From positions 1-35,420 of the forward strand of contig NZ_JFHE01000048.1 of the NCBI RefSeq assembly GCF_000698555.1: DNA of 35,420 bases. The letters run 5' to 3'. This DNA comes from Caballeronia grimmiae. GTDB lineage: Bacteria > Pseudomonadota > Gammaproteobacteria > Burkholderiales > Burkholderiaceae. The notes under the pieces are model-generated. The model saw only the letters and a program-made list of their open reading frames with translations. It was not told the DNA's origin and ran no database searches. Below are positions 1-8,296 of the stretch, piece by piece. Position 1 is the first letter of the stretch; each line of letters begins with the position of its first letter. The position numbers were made by a program, and so were the translations under genes.

Positions 1-1144
1 GAATGTTGGTCTGAAACGCGATGCCTTCGATAATCCCGATGATGTCCGCGATCTTCAGCGAGCTGTCGCTGATGGCGGTCATCGTCTCGACGACGCGCGT
101 CACCACCGCGTTGCCCTGCTGCGCCACGTGCGACGCATTCGCCGACAGCGTGCTCGCCTGTTGCGCGTTGTCGGCGTTCTGCCGGACCGTCGACGTCAGT
201 TCTTCCATGCTGGCCGCCGTTTGCTGGAGCGACGATGCCTGCTCTTCCGTCCGCGCGGAAAGGTCCGCGTTGCCGGAAGCGATCTGCATCGAACCCGTGG
301 CGATGCCATCGGCCGCCATGCGCACTTCGCCGATCAGCGCGACGAGGCTCTTTTGCATCGCATCCATCGACGAGAGCACGCTGCCTGCGGGGGCTGCACG
401 CGTCATCGCGACCGGGCTGAGATCACCCGAGGCGACACGCTGCGTGATTTCCTTGAGCGTCGCCGGCTCCGTGCCGAGGGCACGCGTGAGCCCGCGCGTA
501 ATGAGCACGCCCGCCAGCACCGCAGCGGCAAGCGAACCTAGGCAGATGGCAGCGAGAATCTGCATCTGCGCCACATAGTGTTCGTGCGCGTCCGCCACGA
601 GTTCCTCGGCGCGCCGATGCGTGTGCGTCGAGTAGGCGTCGGTCGCGGCGACGAGCGCGGCCAGCAGCGGCCGGCATTCGTCGTTGATCTTCCGCACGGC
701 TTCCTCCTGCCGATGCTCGCTCGCGAGTTCGACGATGGATCGCGCGACCGGCGCATAAAGCGATTCGACGCGTTCGATCTCGGCGATCAGCGCGCGTGCT
801 TGCGCAGTGGTGTCGCTGCTCGAAGCGATCATCGCGTCGAGCGTGGCGAGATTCGCGGTGACATCCGCCTGCGCGCGGGCTTCGGCTTCCTTCTCGAGCG
901 CGAAGTCGGCGGGCGACGTGACGAGCGCCATGTTGCGCGCTGCGATCGCACGGCGGTCGACCGCCGTGCGAACCTGCGCGGCCATCGCGGCCCGCGCGTT
1001 GGCGCCGTCCACATAGCCGGAGAAGCGCCGGTTCGCATCGCCGAGCGCGTTGATCGACACCGCCGATACGACGAGCACGACCCCCGTAAGAAAACTGAAT
1101 GACAAGGCGAGTTTCGCCCTGATCGACATGGTGTTGAGATTCAT
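1..1144 (-). CDS. Methyl-accepting chemotaxis protein, 5' part (3' end outside window)
   Basis: About 381 codons read leftward from the ATG at 1144 and run off the window edge, so this is a partial gene. The product starts with a short cytoplasmic tail and a first membrane helix (about residues 11-33). A helical periplasmic sensor region of the four-helix-bundle type follows. The second membrane helix is at about 195-217 and leads into a HAMP-like linker. Then comes the classical methylation/signalling segment with DLSARTEEQASSLQQTAASM and TVRQNADNA, typical of Tsr/Tar-like receptors in Burkholderiales. The missing part should carry the CheA/CheW-contacting hairpin tip. It would sense a small molecule in the periplasm and signal to the flagellar motor. 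The ligand cannot be told from sequence. Confidence 0.93.
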   Translation of the reverse strand, partial: MNLNTMSIRAKLALSFSFLTGVVLVVSAVSINALGDANRRFSGYVDGANARAAMAAQVRTAVDRRAIAARNMALVTSPADFALEKEAEARAQADVTANLATLDAMIASSSDTTAQARALIAEIERVESLYAPVARSIVELASEHRQEEAVRKINDECRPLLAALVAATDAYSTHTHRRAEELVADAHEHYVAQMQILAAICLGSLAAAVLAGVLITRGLTRALGTEPATLKEITQRVASGDLSPVAMTRAAPAGSVLSSMDAMQKSLVALIGEVRMAADGIATGSMQIASGNADLSARTEEQASSLQQTAASMEELTSTVRQNADNAQQASTLSANASHVAQQGNAVVTRVVETMTAISDSSLKIADIIGIIEGIAFQTNI

Positions 1145-1455
1145 GGCTTTGTTATGTGTTGCGCCGTGGTCCGCGGCGTTGCCGGCGATTCGCGCCCGCT
1201 TCGTTATCGAGACATTCCGTTTTTATCAATTTAAGCCGTCTTGCTCATCGACTCGATGGCAGCCATAATTACCTACCTTCCTCGTAACTGCGGGTAATTG
1301 CGACCGATGGATGCAGATGACAGCGCGATAGCTGCGTTAAGCGTAGATTTAACGGAGAAACCGCGCAAGCGAAAAATTGCCGTTTCTATCAAATTCGGCG
1401 ATTGTGCTTTAAGCCGAAGCCAGCTATCGTTTGCGACCTCAACTCAAGGAGCCCC
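1145..1455. other. Intergenic region between divergent MCP and HTH-GAF genes
   Basis: These 311 bases are clearly more AT-rich than the flanking genes and hold no convincing gene. They must contain the promoters of both divergent genes. On the minus strand a CTCGATAA element resembles the -10 of flagellar sigma-28 promoters, but no partner lies at the right spacing. A good ribosome binding site (AAGGAG, 1446-1451) marks the right end. Confidence 0.6.
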
Positions 1456-2562
1456 ATGTCAACCAACGACGATCCCATCCTGACCAGCCGAGACGCAGCG
1501 GCCATTCTTGGCGTGTCGGTCAAGACGGCGCAGACGTGGATCGAACAGGGGATGATCGAATCGTGGAAGACGCCGGGCGGTCATCGTCGCGTGCGCAGAA
1601 GTGCGGTCATCGCGCTGCGCGAGCAGCTCGGAAACGGGCGGCAGGCTGCGGCGCGCATAGAGAATGCGATGGCGCTCGTCGTAGCATCGGAAGCCGCGCT
1701 GCCGGACTTCCTGGAGGCGGTGGCGGCGGCGGGAATGCACGGCATCGGCCAAAGCGATCCGTTCAACGCGATGCTCGACGCGGGCGTGGCCATGCCGGCT
1801 GTCATCGCGATCGAGCTGATGCGCGGCGACTGGGAACGCTTGTCGATGGCGCGACGCCTACTGCATTCGCGCGACCTTGCGCATATGCGCATGCTCATCG
1901 TGACCGACCTGAGCAGCGCACAACTGGAGGCGGACCTCGGCAGCCTGTCGCGCGTCACGCTGCTGCACACGCCAGCCGACCGCCCCGCGTTCGCGGCGGC
2001 GCTGCTTCAATCCCTTGCGCTTACGCCTCCCGACGATGCCGCATCGTCCTATCCTGTCGCGCCGAACGAAGATGCGCGCGTGCAGGCCGTGGCGCGCACG
2101 GGTCTCGTCGATACGCTGAGCGAGCCGGAGTTCGATGAAATCGTTCAGCTGACGGCCGAGGTACTGCGTGTGCCGATCAGCCTGATGACGCTGCTGACGC
2201 CGGATCGTCAATGGTTCAAGGCGCGTTGGGGACTCAATGCGCGAGAGACGCCGCGTCCGTGGGCGTTCTGCAATTTCACGATCATGCAGAACGATGTTTT
2301 TATCGTCGATGACGCCGCGGCCGATGTGCGCTTCAGTGCGAATCCGCTCGTGACCGGCGAACCGCGCATTCGCTTCTATGCCGGTGCGCCGTTGCGTGAC
2401 GCGCAGGGCAATGCGCTGGGCGCGCTGTGCGGCATCGACCGGCAACCCCGCTCGATCGATGCGGTGCAGAAGCGACGGCTTGTGAATCTGGCGGCGCTTG
2501 CGTCGGACCGGATTGCGCTGGTGACACGCAAGCGGTTCGAGCGGTGGAACAAGGGGGTGTGA
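1456..2562 (+). CDS. HTH (excisionase/MerR-type) regulator with C-terminal GAF domain
   Basis: 368 residues. The start at 1456 was chosen over an upstream ATG at 1402 because AAGGAG lies five bases before it. Residues about 8-57 form a MerR/excisionase-like winged helix (SRDAAAILGVSVKTAQTWIE, then a WKTPGGHRRVRRSAV wing). Residues about 70-195 alternate hydrophobic strands and helices like a receiver domain, but I see no clear phospho-acceptor site. From about residue 211 a GAF domain is easily recognised (TGLVDTLSEPEFDEIVQLTA, PWAFCNFTIMQNDVFIVDD, FYAGAPLRDAQGNALGALCG). The likely role is a DNA-binding regulator responding to a small ligand or redox signal through GAF. The target is unknown. 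It is divergent from the chemotaxis receptor, with no obvious operon partner. Confidence 0.82.
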   Translation: MSTNDDPILTSRDAAAILGVSVKTAQTWIEQGMIESWKTPGGHRRVRRSAVIALREQLGNGRQAAARIENAMALVVASEAALPDFLEAVAAAGMHGIGQSDPFNAMLDAGVAMPAVIAIELMRGDWERLSMARRLLHSRDLAHMRMLIVTDLSSAQLEADLGSLSRVTLLHTPADRPAFAAALLQSLALTPPDDAASSYPVAPNEDARVQAVARTGLVDTLSEPEFDEIVQLTAEVLRVPISLMTLLTPDRQWFKARWGLNARETPRPWAFCNFTIMQNDVFIVDDAAADVRFSANPLVTGEPRIRFYAGAPLRDAQGNALGALCGIDRQPRSIDAVQKRRLVNLAALASDRIALVTRKRFERWNKGV

Positions 2563-2715
2563 CGGCGGATTAGCGGGATCGCTGAAGGTTGCGGGCGCGG
2601 CGTTACGCTAAAAGCCATTCTCGCGTGATATGCCCGGTGTTCGCTCGACGGCTACCGCGGCCGTTTTTCGTTGTGCGTTGACGATGCTCGATCGCGCCTT
2701 CGATGCGGGCCTTCC

Positions 2716-2937
2716 TCAGAGTTGCGCCGTCACCTGGAAGCCGACGGTCACGCGGGATGTCGCAAACGCCGATGGCTTATGAGTCGGCGTTCCTACAAAG
2801 AGGTCGTAGCTGAGTCCCGCATACTTGCACGGGATGCCGCCTCGCACACCGACTACTGCATGGACCAATCGCGTGCCCGCCAGGAACGCGGTGTTCGGTC
2901 CGAACACGCGGCCGTAGTCGATGCCTCGTACAAACCT
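2716..2937 (-). pseudogene. C-terminal remnant of ShlB/FhaC/HecB-family two-partner secretion transporter
   Basis: On the minus strand a reading frame of about 73 codons ends at 2716 and is closed upstream by a stop at 2938-2940. The peptide contains GIDYGRVFGPNTAFLAGT, a VVGVRGG strand, then YDLFVGTPTHKPSAF and a final VGFQVTAQL. This matches the last beta strands of the Omp85-like ShlB/FhaC barrel, including the usual YD-F-GTP-KP-F signature and the aromatic or hydrophobic C-terminus. Full-length members have over 500 residues, so only the barrel end survives. No other barrel or POTRA sequence could be read upstream in any minus frame. It is a relic of a lost hemolysin/adhesin or contact-dependent-inhibition type locus. 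The family assignment rests on motif recognition. Confidence 0.6.
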
Positions 2938-3220
2938 TCATTCATCTCTCTTGCGTCGCGGCGAAACCAGTCGAACCTGATTGTCGTTGTCCTAATGGTC
3001 TATCACAGTCGACCCGCTCTGAATCTGCTTTTGAACGCTTAACGAGAGCATTGCGCAAAGCCCTAAGTTGCCTGACTCGCCAATATCGCCGCAGACCGAA
3101 GCCGCACTTTGCTGAAGCACCGCGGACGAACCCACTCCGCAAGCCAGCAAAAAGCACGATCCCCACGGACCTGCTAACCTCAACCGACCCCACACCTCCA
3201 TCCGCGAAGGAGCCTGAAGC
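2938..3220. other. Intergenic region upstream of yghU, no gene seen
   Basis: This stretch and 2563-2715 hold no reading frame with credible coding features. They probably represent decayed sequence around the ShlB/FhaC relic plus the promoter of the downstream glutathione transferase gene. GAAGGAGCC just before 3221 is the ribosome binding site of that gene. Confidence 0.5.
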
Positions 3221-4090
3221 ATGAGCGACCCGTCCGACTACGTACCACCGGCCGTATGGACCTGGAACAAGGAGAGCGGCGGGCGTTTCGCCAACATCAA
3301 TCGCCCCGTTTCCGGCCCCACGCATGACAAGCCATTGCCGGTCGGACGCCATCCGTTACAGCTTTATTCGCTGGCGACGCCCAACGGCGTCAAAGTGACG
3401 GTGATGCTCGAAGAGTTGCTCGCGCTCGGACACGAAGGCGCGCAATACGATGCATGGCTCATCCGCATCGGCGAGGGCGAGCAGTTCGGCAGCGGCTTCG
3501 TCGACGTGAATCCGAACTCGAAGATTCCCGCCCTGCTCGACCGCAGCCACACCAAGCCCATACGCGTATTCGAATCCGGCGCGATCCTGCTGTATCTCGC
3601 GGAAAAGTTCGGCGCGTTCCTGCCGACCGATCCCGGCCAGCGCGCCGAATGCCTCTCGTGGCTCTTCTGGCAAATGGGCAGCGCCCCGTATCTCGGCGGC
3701 GGCTTCGGCCACTTCTACGCCTACGCGCCGGCGAAGATGGAATACCCCATCGACCGTTTCGCGATGGAAGTCAAGCGCCAGCTCGATGTTCTCGACAAGC
3801 GGCTGGCGGACAGCGCCTTCATCGCAGGCGACGCGTACACCATCGCGGATATCGCCATCTGGCCGTGGTACGGCGGCCTCGTCAACGGCTGGCTCTACGA
3901 TGCAGCCGAGTTCCTCTCCGTACACGAATACACGCATGTGCGCCGCTGGGCCGACATCATCGGCGCGCGTCCCGCCGTGCAGCGCGGCCGCATGGTGAAC
4001 CGCACCTTCGGCGAGCCGTCCAGCCAGCTGCACGAGCGTCACGACGCATCCGACTTCGAGACCCGCACGCAGGACAAGCTCGCCGGGTGA
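3221..4090 (+). CDS. yghU: YghU-type glutathione S-transferase / disulfide-bond oxidoreductase
   Basis: 289 residues, the same length as E. coli YghU and nearly collinear with it. It has the N-terminal extension characteristic of the Nu class (WTWNKESGGRFANINRPVSG), then a thioredoxin-like domain from about 46 with TPNG (53-56, active-site turn), the cis-proline loop NSKIPAL (99-105) and FESGAILLYLAEKFG (117-131). The C-terminal all-helical domain ends with ERHDASDFETRTQDK, as in E. coli. Family members bind two glutathione molecules, reduce disulfides of small molecules and show peroxidase activity in the cytoplasm. AAGGAGCC before the ATG is a good ribosome binding site. The next gene on the same strand is a catalase, 183 bases away, which fits a peroxide-defence role. 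Confidence 0.93.
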   Translation: MSDPSDYVPPAVWTWNKESGGRFANINRPVSGPTHDKPLPVGRHPLQLYSLATPNGVKVTVMLEELLALGHEGAQYDAWLIRIGEGEQFGSGFVDVNPNSKIPALLDRSHTKPIRVFESGAILLYLAEKFGAFLPTDPGQRAECLSWLFWQMGSAPYLGGGFGHFYAYAPAKMEYPIDRFAMEVKRQLDVLDKRLADSAFIAGDAYTIADIAIWPWYGGLVNGWLYDAAEFLSVHEYTHVRRWADIIGARPAVQRGRMVNRTFGEPSSQLHERHDASDFETRTQDKLAG

Positions 4091-4166
4091 GGCGCACGTC
4101 GCGAGACACGTGGATGAAACGTGGACACATTACCGTGCAGCGTTGCGTCCACGACGTTGCGGGCAT

Positions 4167-4182
4167 CGGTATGGTGTTTGCT
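4167..4182 (+). promoter_or_regulatory. Weak sigma-54-like element upstream of catalase gene
   Basis: CGGTATGGTGTTTGCT has GG and GC ten bases apart and a full TTGC at -12, but only a partial -24 (GGTATG against GGCACG). It lies about 90 bases before the catalase start. Taken alone it could be chance. It is listed because similar elements precede several other stress genes in the window. Confidence 0.25.
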
Positions 4183-4273
4183 TCCCCGGACAACGGGCCG
4201 GCGCATGACTGAGCGCGCCGGAGCAAACGGTCAACCAAGAGGCTGCTAGTCAGTCACGAGCAAGGAGCGAGAT

Positions 4274-5854
4274 ATGAGCAATGAGAAAGTCCTGACGACG
4301 CGACAGGGACATCCTGTGCAGGACAATCAGAGCATGCGAACCGTCGGCGAACGGGGTCCGGCGACGCTGGAGAATTATCCGTTCATCGAAAAGATCACGC
4401 ACTTCGATCGTGAACGCATTCCCGAGCGCGTGGTGCACGCGCGCGGCACGGCGGCGCACGGATACTTCGAGGCCTACGGCAAGATCGGCAACGAGCCGGC
4501 CGAAAAGTACACGCGCGCCAAGGTGCTGACAAATGCCGGCGTGAAAACGCCCGTGTTTCTGCGCTTTTCGACCGTGATCGGCGCGAAGGAATCCCCGGAG
4601 ACGGCGCGCGATCCGCGTGGCTTCGCCATCAAGTTCTATACCGAGGATGGCAACTGGGACCTCGTTGGCAACAACCTGAAGATCTTTTTCATTCGGGATG
4701 CGATCAAGTTCCCCGACATGATCCACGCGTTCAAGCCCGACCCGCTGTCCAACCGGCAGGAGCCGTGGCGCTTCTTCGACTTCGTCGCGCATCATCCGGA
4801 GTCGCTGCACATGGTCACGTGGGTGAAGAGCCCGTGGGGCATTCCGGCGGACTATCGTCACATGCAGGGGTCGAGCGTCAACACCTACAAGCTCGTCAAC
4901 GACCAGGGCGAAGCGGTGCTCGTCAAGTTCTCGTTCGAACCGAAGCAAGGCGTGAAGAACCTGACGTCCGCGCAGGCTGCGGAAATTCAGGGACGCGATG
5001 TGGGGCACGCGACGCGCGATCTCTACGATGCCATCGAACGCGGCGATCATCCCGAATGGGAAATGTGCGTGCAGATCATGTCCGACGACGATCATCCCGA
5101 ACTGGACTTCGATCCGCTCGACGATACCAAGCGCTGGCCCGAGGACAAGTTCCCGCTGCTGCCGGTCGGCCGGCTCGTGCTGAATCAGAATCCGAAGAAC
5201 GTCTTCGCCGAAACGGAGCAATCCGCGTTTGGTACCGGCGTGCTGGTGGACGGCATCGACTTCTCCGACGACAAGATGCTGCAAGGCCGCACGCTCTCTT
5301 ATTCGGATACGCAGCGGTATCGCGTGGGGCCGAACTATCTGCAATTGCCGGTCAACGCGCCGAAGAACGGTGCGCAGACCAATCAGCGCGACGGGCAGAT
5401 GGCCTATTACGTCGATAACGCGGGAGAGAATCCGCACGTGAACTACGAGCCGAGCATGATGGGCGGCCTGAAAGAAGCGCCGAAGAAGCAGCACGACTAT
5501 CACCCGTGGGTCGAAGGCCATCTCGGGCGCTATCAGGCATCGCGCACGCAGGACGACTACAAGCAGGCCGGCGAGCGTTATCGCAGCTTCGAAGACTGGG
5601 AGCGCGACGACCTGATCGCCAATCTCGTCGCCGACATGAAGGCATGTCCGAAGCCGATCGCGCTGCGCATGGTGTGGCACTTCTGGCATTGCGATCCGGA
5701 CTACGGCACGCGTGTCGCCGAAGGCGCAGGCATCGATCTGGAAGAGGCGAAGAAGCTGCCGCCGCTCGAAGGAAAACCCGCGCCGGGCGCGCGCCGGGAA
5801 GCGCAGGTCTATACGAGCAATGAGCCGGAAGAAGCAACGCCTGCGATGAAGTAA
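4274..5854 (+). CDS. Monofunctional haem catalase (small-subunit type)
   Basis: 526 residues. The enzyme converts hydrogen peroxide to water and oxygen. Catalytic His55 lies in RVVHARGTAAHGYFEAYGK, the distal Asn133 in GNWDLVGNNLKIFFIRDA, and the proximal haem ligand Tyr343 in GRTLSYSDTQRYRVGPNYLQLP. The length is slightly above the usual 480-510. The extra residues form a charged tail rich in Glu, Pro and Ala, and there is no C-terminal flavodoxin-like domain as in large-subunit catalases. No signal peptide is present, so it should be cytoplasmic. AAGGAG at 4262-4267 supports the start. Gene naming (katA/katB/katE) is inconsistent in this family, so no symbol is given. It follows yghU and precedes a shared terminator hairpin. 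Confidence 0.95.
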   Translation: MSNEKVLTTRQGHPVQDNQSMRTVGERGPATLENYPFIEKITHFDRERIPERVVHARGTAAHGYFEAYGKIGNEPAEKYTRAKVLTNAGVKTPVFLRFSTVIGAKESPETARDPRGFAIKFYTEDGNWDLVGNNLKIFFIRDAIKFPDMIHAFKPDPLSNRQEPWRFFDFVAHHPESLHMVTWVKSPWGIPADYRHMQGSSVNTYKLVNDQGEAVLVKFSFEPKQGVKNLTSAQAAEIQGRDVGHATRDLYDAIERGDHPEWEMCVQIMSDDDHPELDFDPLDDTKRWPEDKFPLLPVGRLVLNQNPKNVFAETEQSAFGTGVLVDGIDFSDDKMLQGRTLSYSDTQRYRVGPNYLQLPVNAPKNGAQTNQRDGQMAYYVDNAGENPHVNYEPSMMGGLKEAPKKQHDYHPWVEGHLGRYQASRTQDDYKQAGERYRSFEDWERDDLIANLVADMKACPKPIALRMVWHFWHCDPDYGTRVAEGAGIDLEEAKKLPPLEGKPAPGARREAQVYTSNEPEEATPAMK

Positions 5855-5880
5855 GCCAGCAAGTCCTTCCAGCGCGTCGC

Positions 5881-5918
5881 TGGTCTGGCCGAAGCCTAGC
5901 GAACTTCGGCCAGCACCA
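5881..5918. terminator. Strong hairpin between convergent catalase and DeoR genes
   Basis: CTGGCCGAAG (5885-5894) and CTTCGGCCAG (5904-5913) form a perfect 10-bp stem with a 9-base loop. TGGT and ACCA outside it add four more pairs around one bulged base. There is no clear T-run on either side. It sits where two genes converge and contains the stop codon of the DeoR gene in its loop, so it probably works as a bidirectional transcript end or 3' stabiliser. Confidence 0.6.
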
Positions 5919-6705
5919 GATCGATGCCCTGTTGCCGGATGCCGTTCGCCGCCGCAGGCGCGAGCGCATCGTCGGTGATCACTTGATCGAAGCGTTCCAG
6001 GCTCGCCACCTTGTACAGGCCGACGGTCCCGTACTTCGAACTCGCGACGGTCAGCATGGTGCGCGATGCCGCGTCCATCGCCGCGAGCTTCACCTCCACT
6101 TTCGGCGCGGAAGGCGTAGTTACGCCGCGCCGCAAATCCCACGAACTCGCCGATATGAACGCCACGTCCAGCACGAGCTGACGCAGCGTCGCCGCCGCGA
6201 GCGAACCGACGCTCGACAGGTTCGCGTGATCCAGTTGACCGCCGATATGGATGACATTGACGTGCGTCGCGCTCGCGAATTCGCGCACGATCTCGAAGTC
6301 GTTCGTCACGACCGTCATGTTCGATAGCTCGACGATATGTGGCACGAACGAGAGCATCGTCGTGCCGGCATCGAGATAGATGGACATGCCCGAGCGCAGC
6401 GTGTCTGCCGCCCGCCGCGCGATGGCCTGCTTCTGCGGCAGTTCGACGACCGCCTTCAACTGATGACTCGGCTCCGCGTTCACATGACTCGCGATACGCA
6501 CGCCGCCCGGCACGGTATAGACGAGCCCCGCTTCTTCGAGCGCGGCGATATCGCGCCGCACCGTCATATGCGAACAGTTGAACGACTCCATCAACTGGTG
6601 CACCGACAGCACCTTGTCCCGCCGCAATTGCCGCAGCATGGCTTCGCGCCGCTGATCGGGAATCAGCGGTACATCGGCGGCATCGGGTTTGGCTTGGCTC
6701 GACAT
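5896..6705 (-). CDS. DeoR/GlpR-family transcriptional repressor, likely controller of otnK-otnC
   Basis: 269 residues. The N-terminal DeoR winged helix is at about 17-72 (RREAMLRQLRRDKVLSVHQL, then CSHMTVRRDIAALEEAGLVY). The C-terminal part is the DeoRC sensor fold seen in sugar-phosphate-responsive members (IYLDAGTTMLSFVPHI, VVTNDFEIVREF, HIGGQLD, DVAFISASSWDLRRGVTTPS). It is divergent from otnK, with 289 bases between the starts. Regulators of this family commonly sit beside and control such catabolic genes, and their effectors are usually phosphorylated pathway intermediates. A GTTAA/TTAAC repeat lies close to the otnK start and is a candidate binding site. Regulation of otnK-otnC is inferred from position. 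Confidence 0.9.
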   Translation of the reverse strand: MSSQAKPDAADVPLIPDQRREAMLRQLRRDKVLSVHQLMESFNCSHMTVRRDIAALEEAGLVYTVPGGVRIASHVNAEPSHQLKAVVELPQKQAIARRAADTLRSGMSIYLDAGTTMLSFVPHIVELSNMTVVTNDFEIVREFASATHVNVIHIGGQLDHANLSSVGSLAAATLRQLVLDVAFISASSWDLRRGVTTPSAPKVEVKLAAMDAASRTMLTVASSKYGTVGLYKVASLERFDQVITDDALAPAAANGIRQQGIDLVLAEVR

Positions 6706-6900
6706 GGAAAGACCTTCGATGCGGGCATGAGCGCCATGACGGCGGCCCGCGAAATCAACGCGTATCTTAGCCGATGCACAGGTACGCCAGTTCGTAGCTC
6801 AACTTGGCATCCGCGCGAGAAAGGCATTGCCGGAAACGCGTGCGCCGGCTAACGATGCCAGTGGGCGCGCGCAAACTCTGGCTGCTCGTCGCGATCACAC

Positions 6901-6949
6901 ACATTAACTTTTATTATCACCATCGTCAATCACGTTAACATGCATTAAC
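6901..6949. promoter_or_regulatory. Candidate operator/promoter of otnK-otnC
   Basis: GTTAACATGCATTAAC (6934-6949) is an inverted repeat GTTAA-N6-TTAAC. A third copy of the half-site, ACATTAAC, lies at 6901-6908. Between them TATTAT (6912-6917) could serve as a -10 box in an unusually AT-rich patch. Operators overlapping or just downstream of a promoter would fit repression by the divergent DeoR-family protein. No experimental site is known to me for this protein. Confidence 0.5.
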
Positions 6950-6994
6950 ATCGACGTAGCAAACGCCCGTCCAATCGACACATGGAGACCCGAC

Positions 6995-8296
6995 ATGCAG
7001 ACATCTAACCGGCGTCCCGTCCTGGGATGCATCGCCGACGATTTCACCGGCGCCACCGACCTCGCGAGCATGCTCGTGCGCGGCGGCATGCGTACGATTC
7101 AGACCATCGGCGTGCCGGGGTCGGCGGAGCCGATCGACGCAGACGCGCTCGTGGTCGCGCTGAAGTCGCGCACCATCGATCCCGCCGACGCGGTCGCCCA
7201 GTCGCTCGCCGCGCTCGACTGGCTGCGTGCGCAGGGCTGCCGTCAGTTCTTCTTCAAGTATTGCTCGACGTTCGATTCGACCGATGCGGGCAACATCGGC
7301 CCGGTCGCCGAAGCATTGCTCGATGCGCTCGCCAAAACCGGGGGCGACGACTTCGCGATCGCCTGCCCCGCGTTTCCCGAGAACAAGCGCACGGTGTATC
7401 GCGGACATCTGTTCGTCGGCGATGCGCTGCTCAATGAATCGGGCATGGAGAACCACCCGCTCACGCCGATGCGCGATCCCAACCTCGTGCGCGTGTTGCA
7501 GCGCCAATCGAAGTCGAAAGTCGGCCTGATTGCCAGCGAAACCGTCGCAGCGGGCGAAGCGGCCGTGCGCGATGCGATCGCGCGGCTGCGTGCGGACGGC
7601 GTGCGCCTCGCCATCGCCGACGCGCTCACCGACGCCGACTTGCGCACCCTCGGCGCGGCATGCGCGGACCTTCCGCTGATCACGGGCGGTTCGGGCGTCG
7701 CCATCGGCTTGCCGGAAAACTTCCGGCGCGCGGGACTCATCGAGTCGAACGACAAGGCCGCTGAATTGCCCGCTGTAGACGGCGCGGCGCTCGTGCTGGC
7801 AGGCAGCGCGTCGAAAGCGACGAACGCGCAAGTGGCCGAATGGCTCGCGTCGCGGCCCGCGTTTCGCATCGATCCGCGCGCGCTGTCGCGTGGCGAGCCG
7901 GTGGTCGACGCGGCGCTCGCTTTCATCGATGAAAACGCGCCTCAGCCGGTCCTCATCTATGCGACGGCCACGCCCGACGAAGTGAAGGCGGTGCAGCAGG
8001 AAATCGGCGTGGCCGCCGCGGGCAAGCTGGTCGAAGATGCGCTCGCCGCCATCGCGCGCGAGGCGAAGGCGCGCGGCGTGCGGCGCTTCGTGGTGGCGGG
8101 CGGGGAAACGTCGGGCGCGGTGGTGCAGGCGCTCGGCGTCGACATGTTGCAGATCGGGCCGCCGATCGATCCGGGCGTGCCGGTCACGGTGACGGTCGGT
8201 GAAACGCCGCTTGCGCTCGCCCTCAAGTCGGGCAACTTCGGCGCGGGCGATTTCTTCGCGAAGGCGCTGCGCTTCACCGAAGGGGCACGCGCATGA
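6995..8296 (+). CDS. otnK: 3-oxo-tetronate kinase OtnK (DUF1537 four-carbon acid sugar kinase)
   Basis: 433 residues, the usual length. The N-terminal substrate-binding domain opens with GCIADDFTGATDLASMLVRG (11-30), the DUF1537 hallmark, followed by KYCSTFDSTDAGNIGPV and PAFPENKRTVYRGHLFV. The C-terminal nucleotide-binding domain carries RFVVAGGETSGAVVQALG. Characterised members phosphorylate 3-oxo-tetronate at O4 in the degradation of L-threonate or D-erythronate. The downstream neighbour is the matching decarboxylase, which separates this gene from the otherwise similar D-threonate kinase DtnK. The next gene overlaps by four bases (ATGA), so the two are translationally coupled. GGAG lies eight bases before the start. 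Confidence 0.9.
   Translation: MQTSNRRPVLGCIADDFTGATDLASMLVRGGMRTIQTIGVPGSAEPIDADALVVALKSRTIDPADAVAQSLAALDWLRAQGCRQFFFKYCSTFDSTDAGNIGPVAEALLDALAKTGGDDFAIACPAFPENKRTVYRGHLFVGDALLNESGMENHPLTPMRDPNLVRVLQRQSKSKVGLIASETVAAGEAAVRDAIARLRADGVRLAIADALTDADLRTLGAACADLPLITGGSGVAIGLPENFRRAGLIESNDKAAELPAVDGAALVLAGSASKATNAQVAEWLASRPAFRIDPRALSRGEPVVDAALAFIDENAPQPVLIYATATPDEVKAVQQEIGVAAAGKLVEDALAAIAREAKARGVRRFVVAGGETSGAVVQALGVDMLQIGPPIDPGVPVTVTVGETPLALALKSGNFGAGDFFAKALRFTEGARA

Noticed and set aside
1200..1260. Flagellar sigma-28 promoter for the chemotaxis receptor
   Set aside because: CTCGATAA resembles the -10 box, but the nearest TAAA-type -35 box is spaced wrongly by about three bases.
2671..3042. A 123-codon plus-strand frame in the region upstream of yghU
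   Set aside because: It overlaps the better-supported ShlB/FhaC remnant on the other strand and shows no family features.
4198..4221. CCGGCGC/GCGCCGG hairpin between yghU and the catalase gene
   Set aside because: The stem is short with a 10-base loop and no T-run. It is too weak to call a terminator in such GC-rich DNA.
4250..6142. A 630-codon open frame on the minus strand opposite the catalase gene
   Set aside because: It mirrors the codon structure of the catalase gene, has an arginine/alanine/valine-rich shadow composition and shows no domain motifs. High GC makes long antisense frames common.
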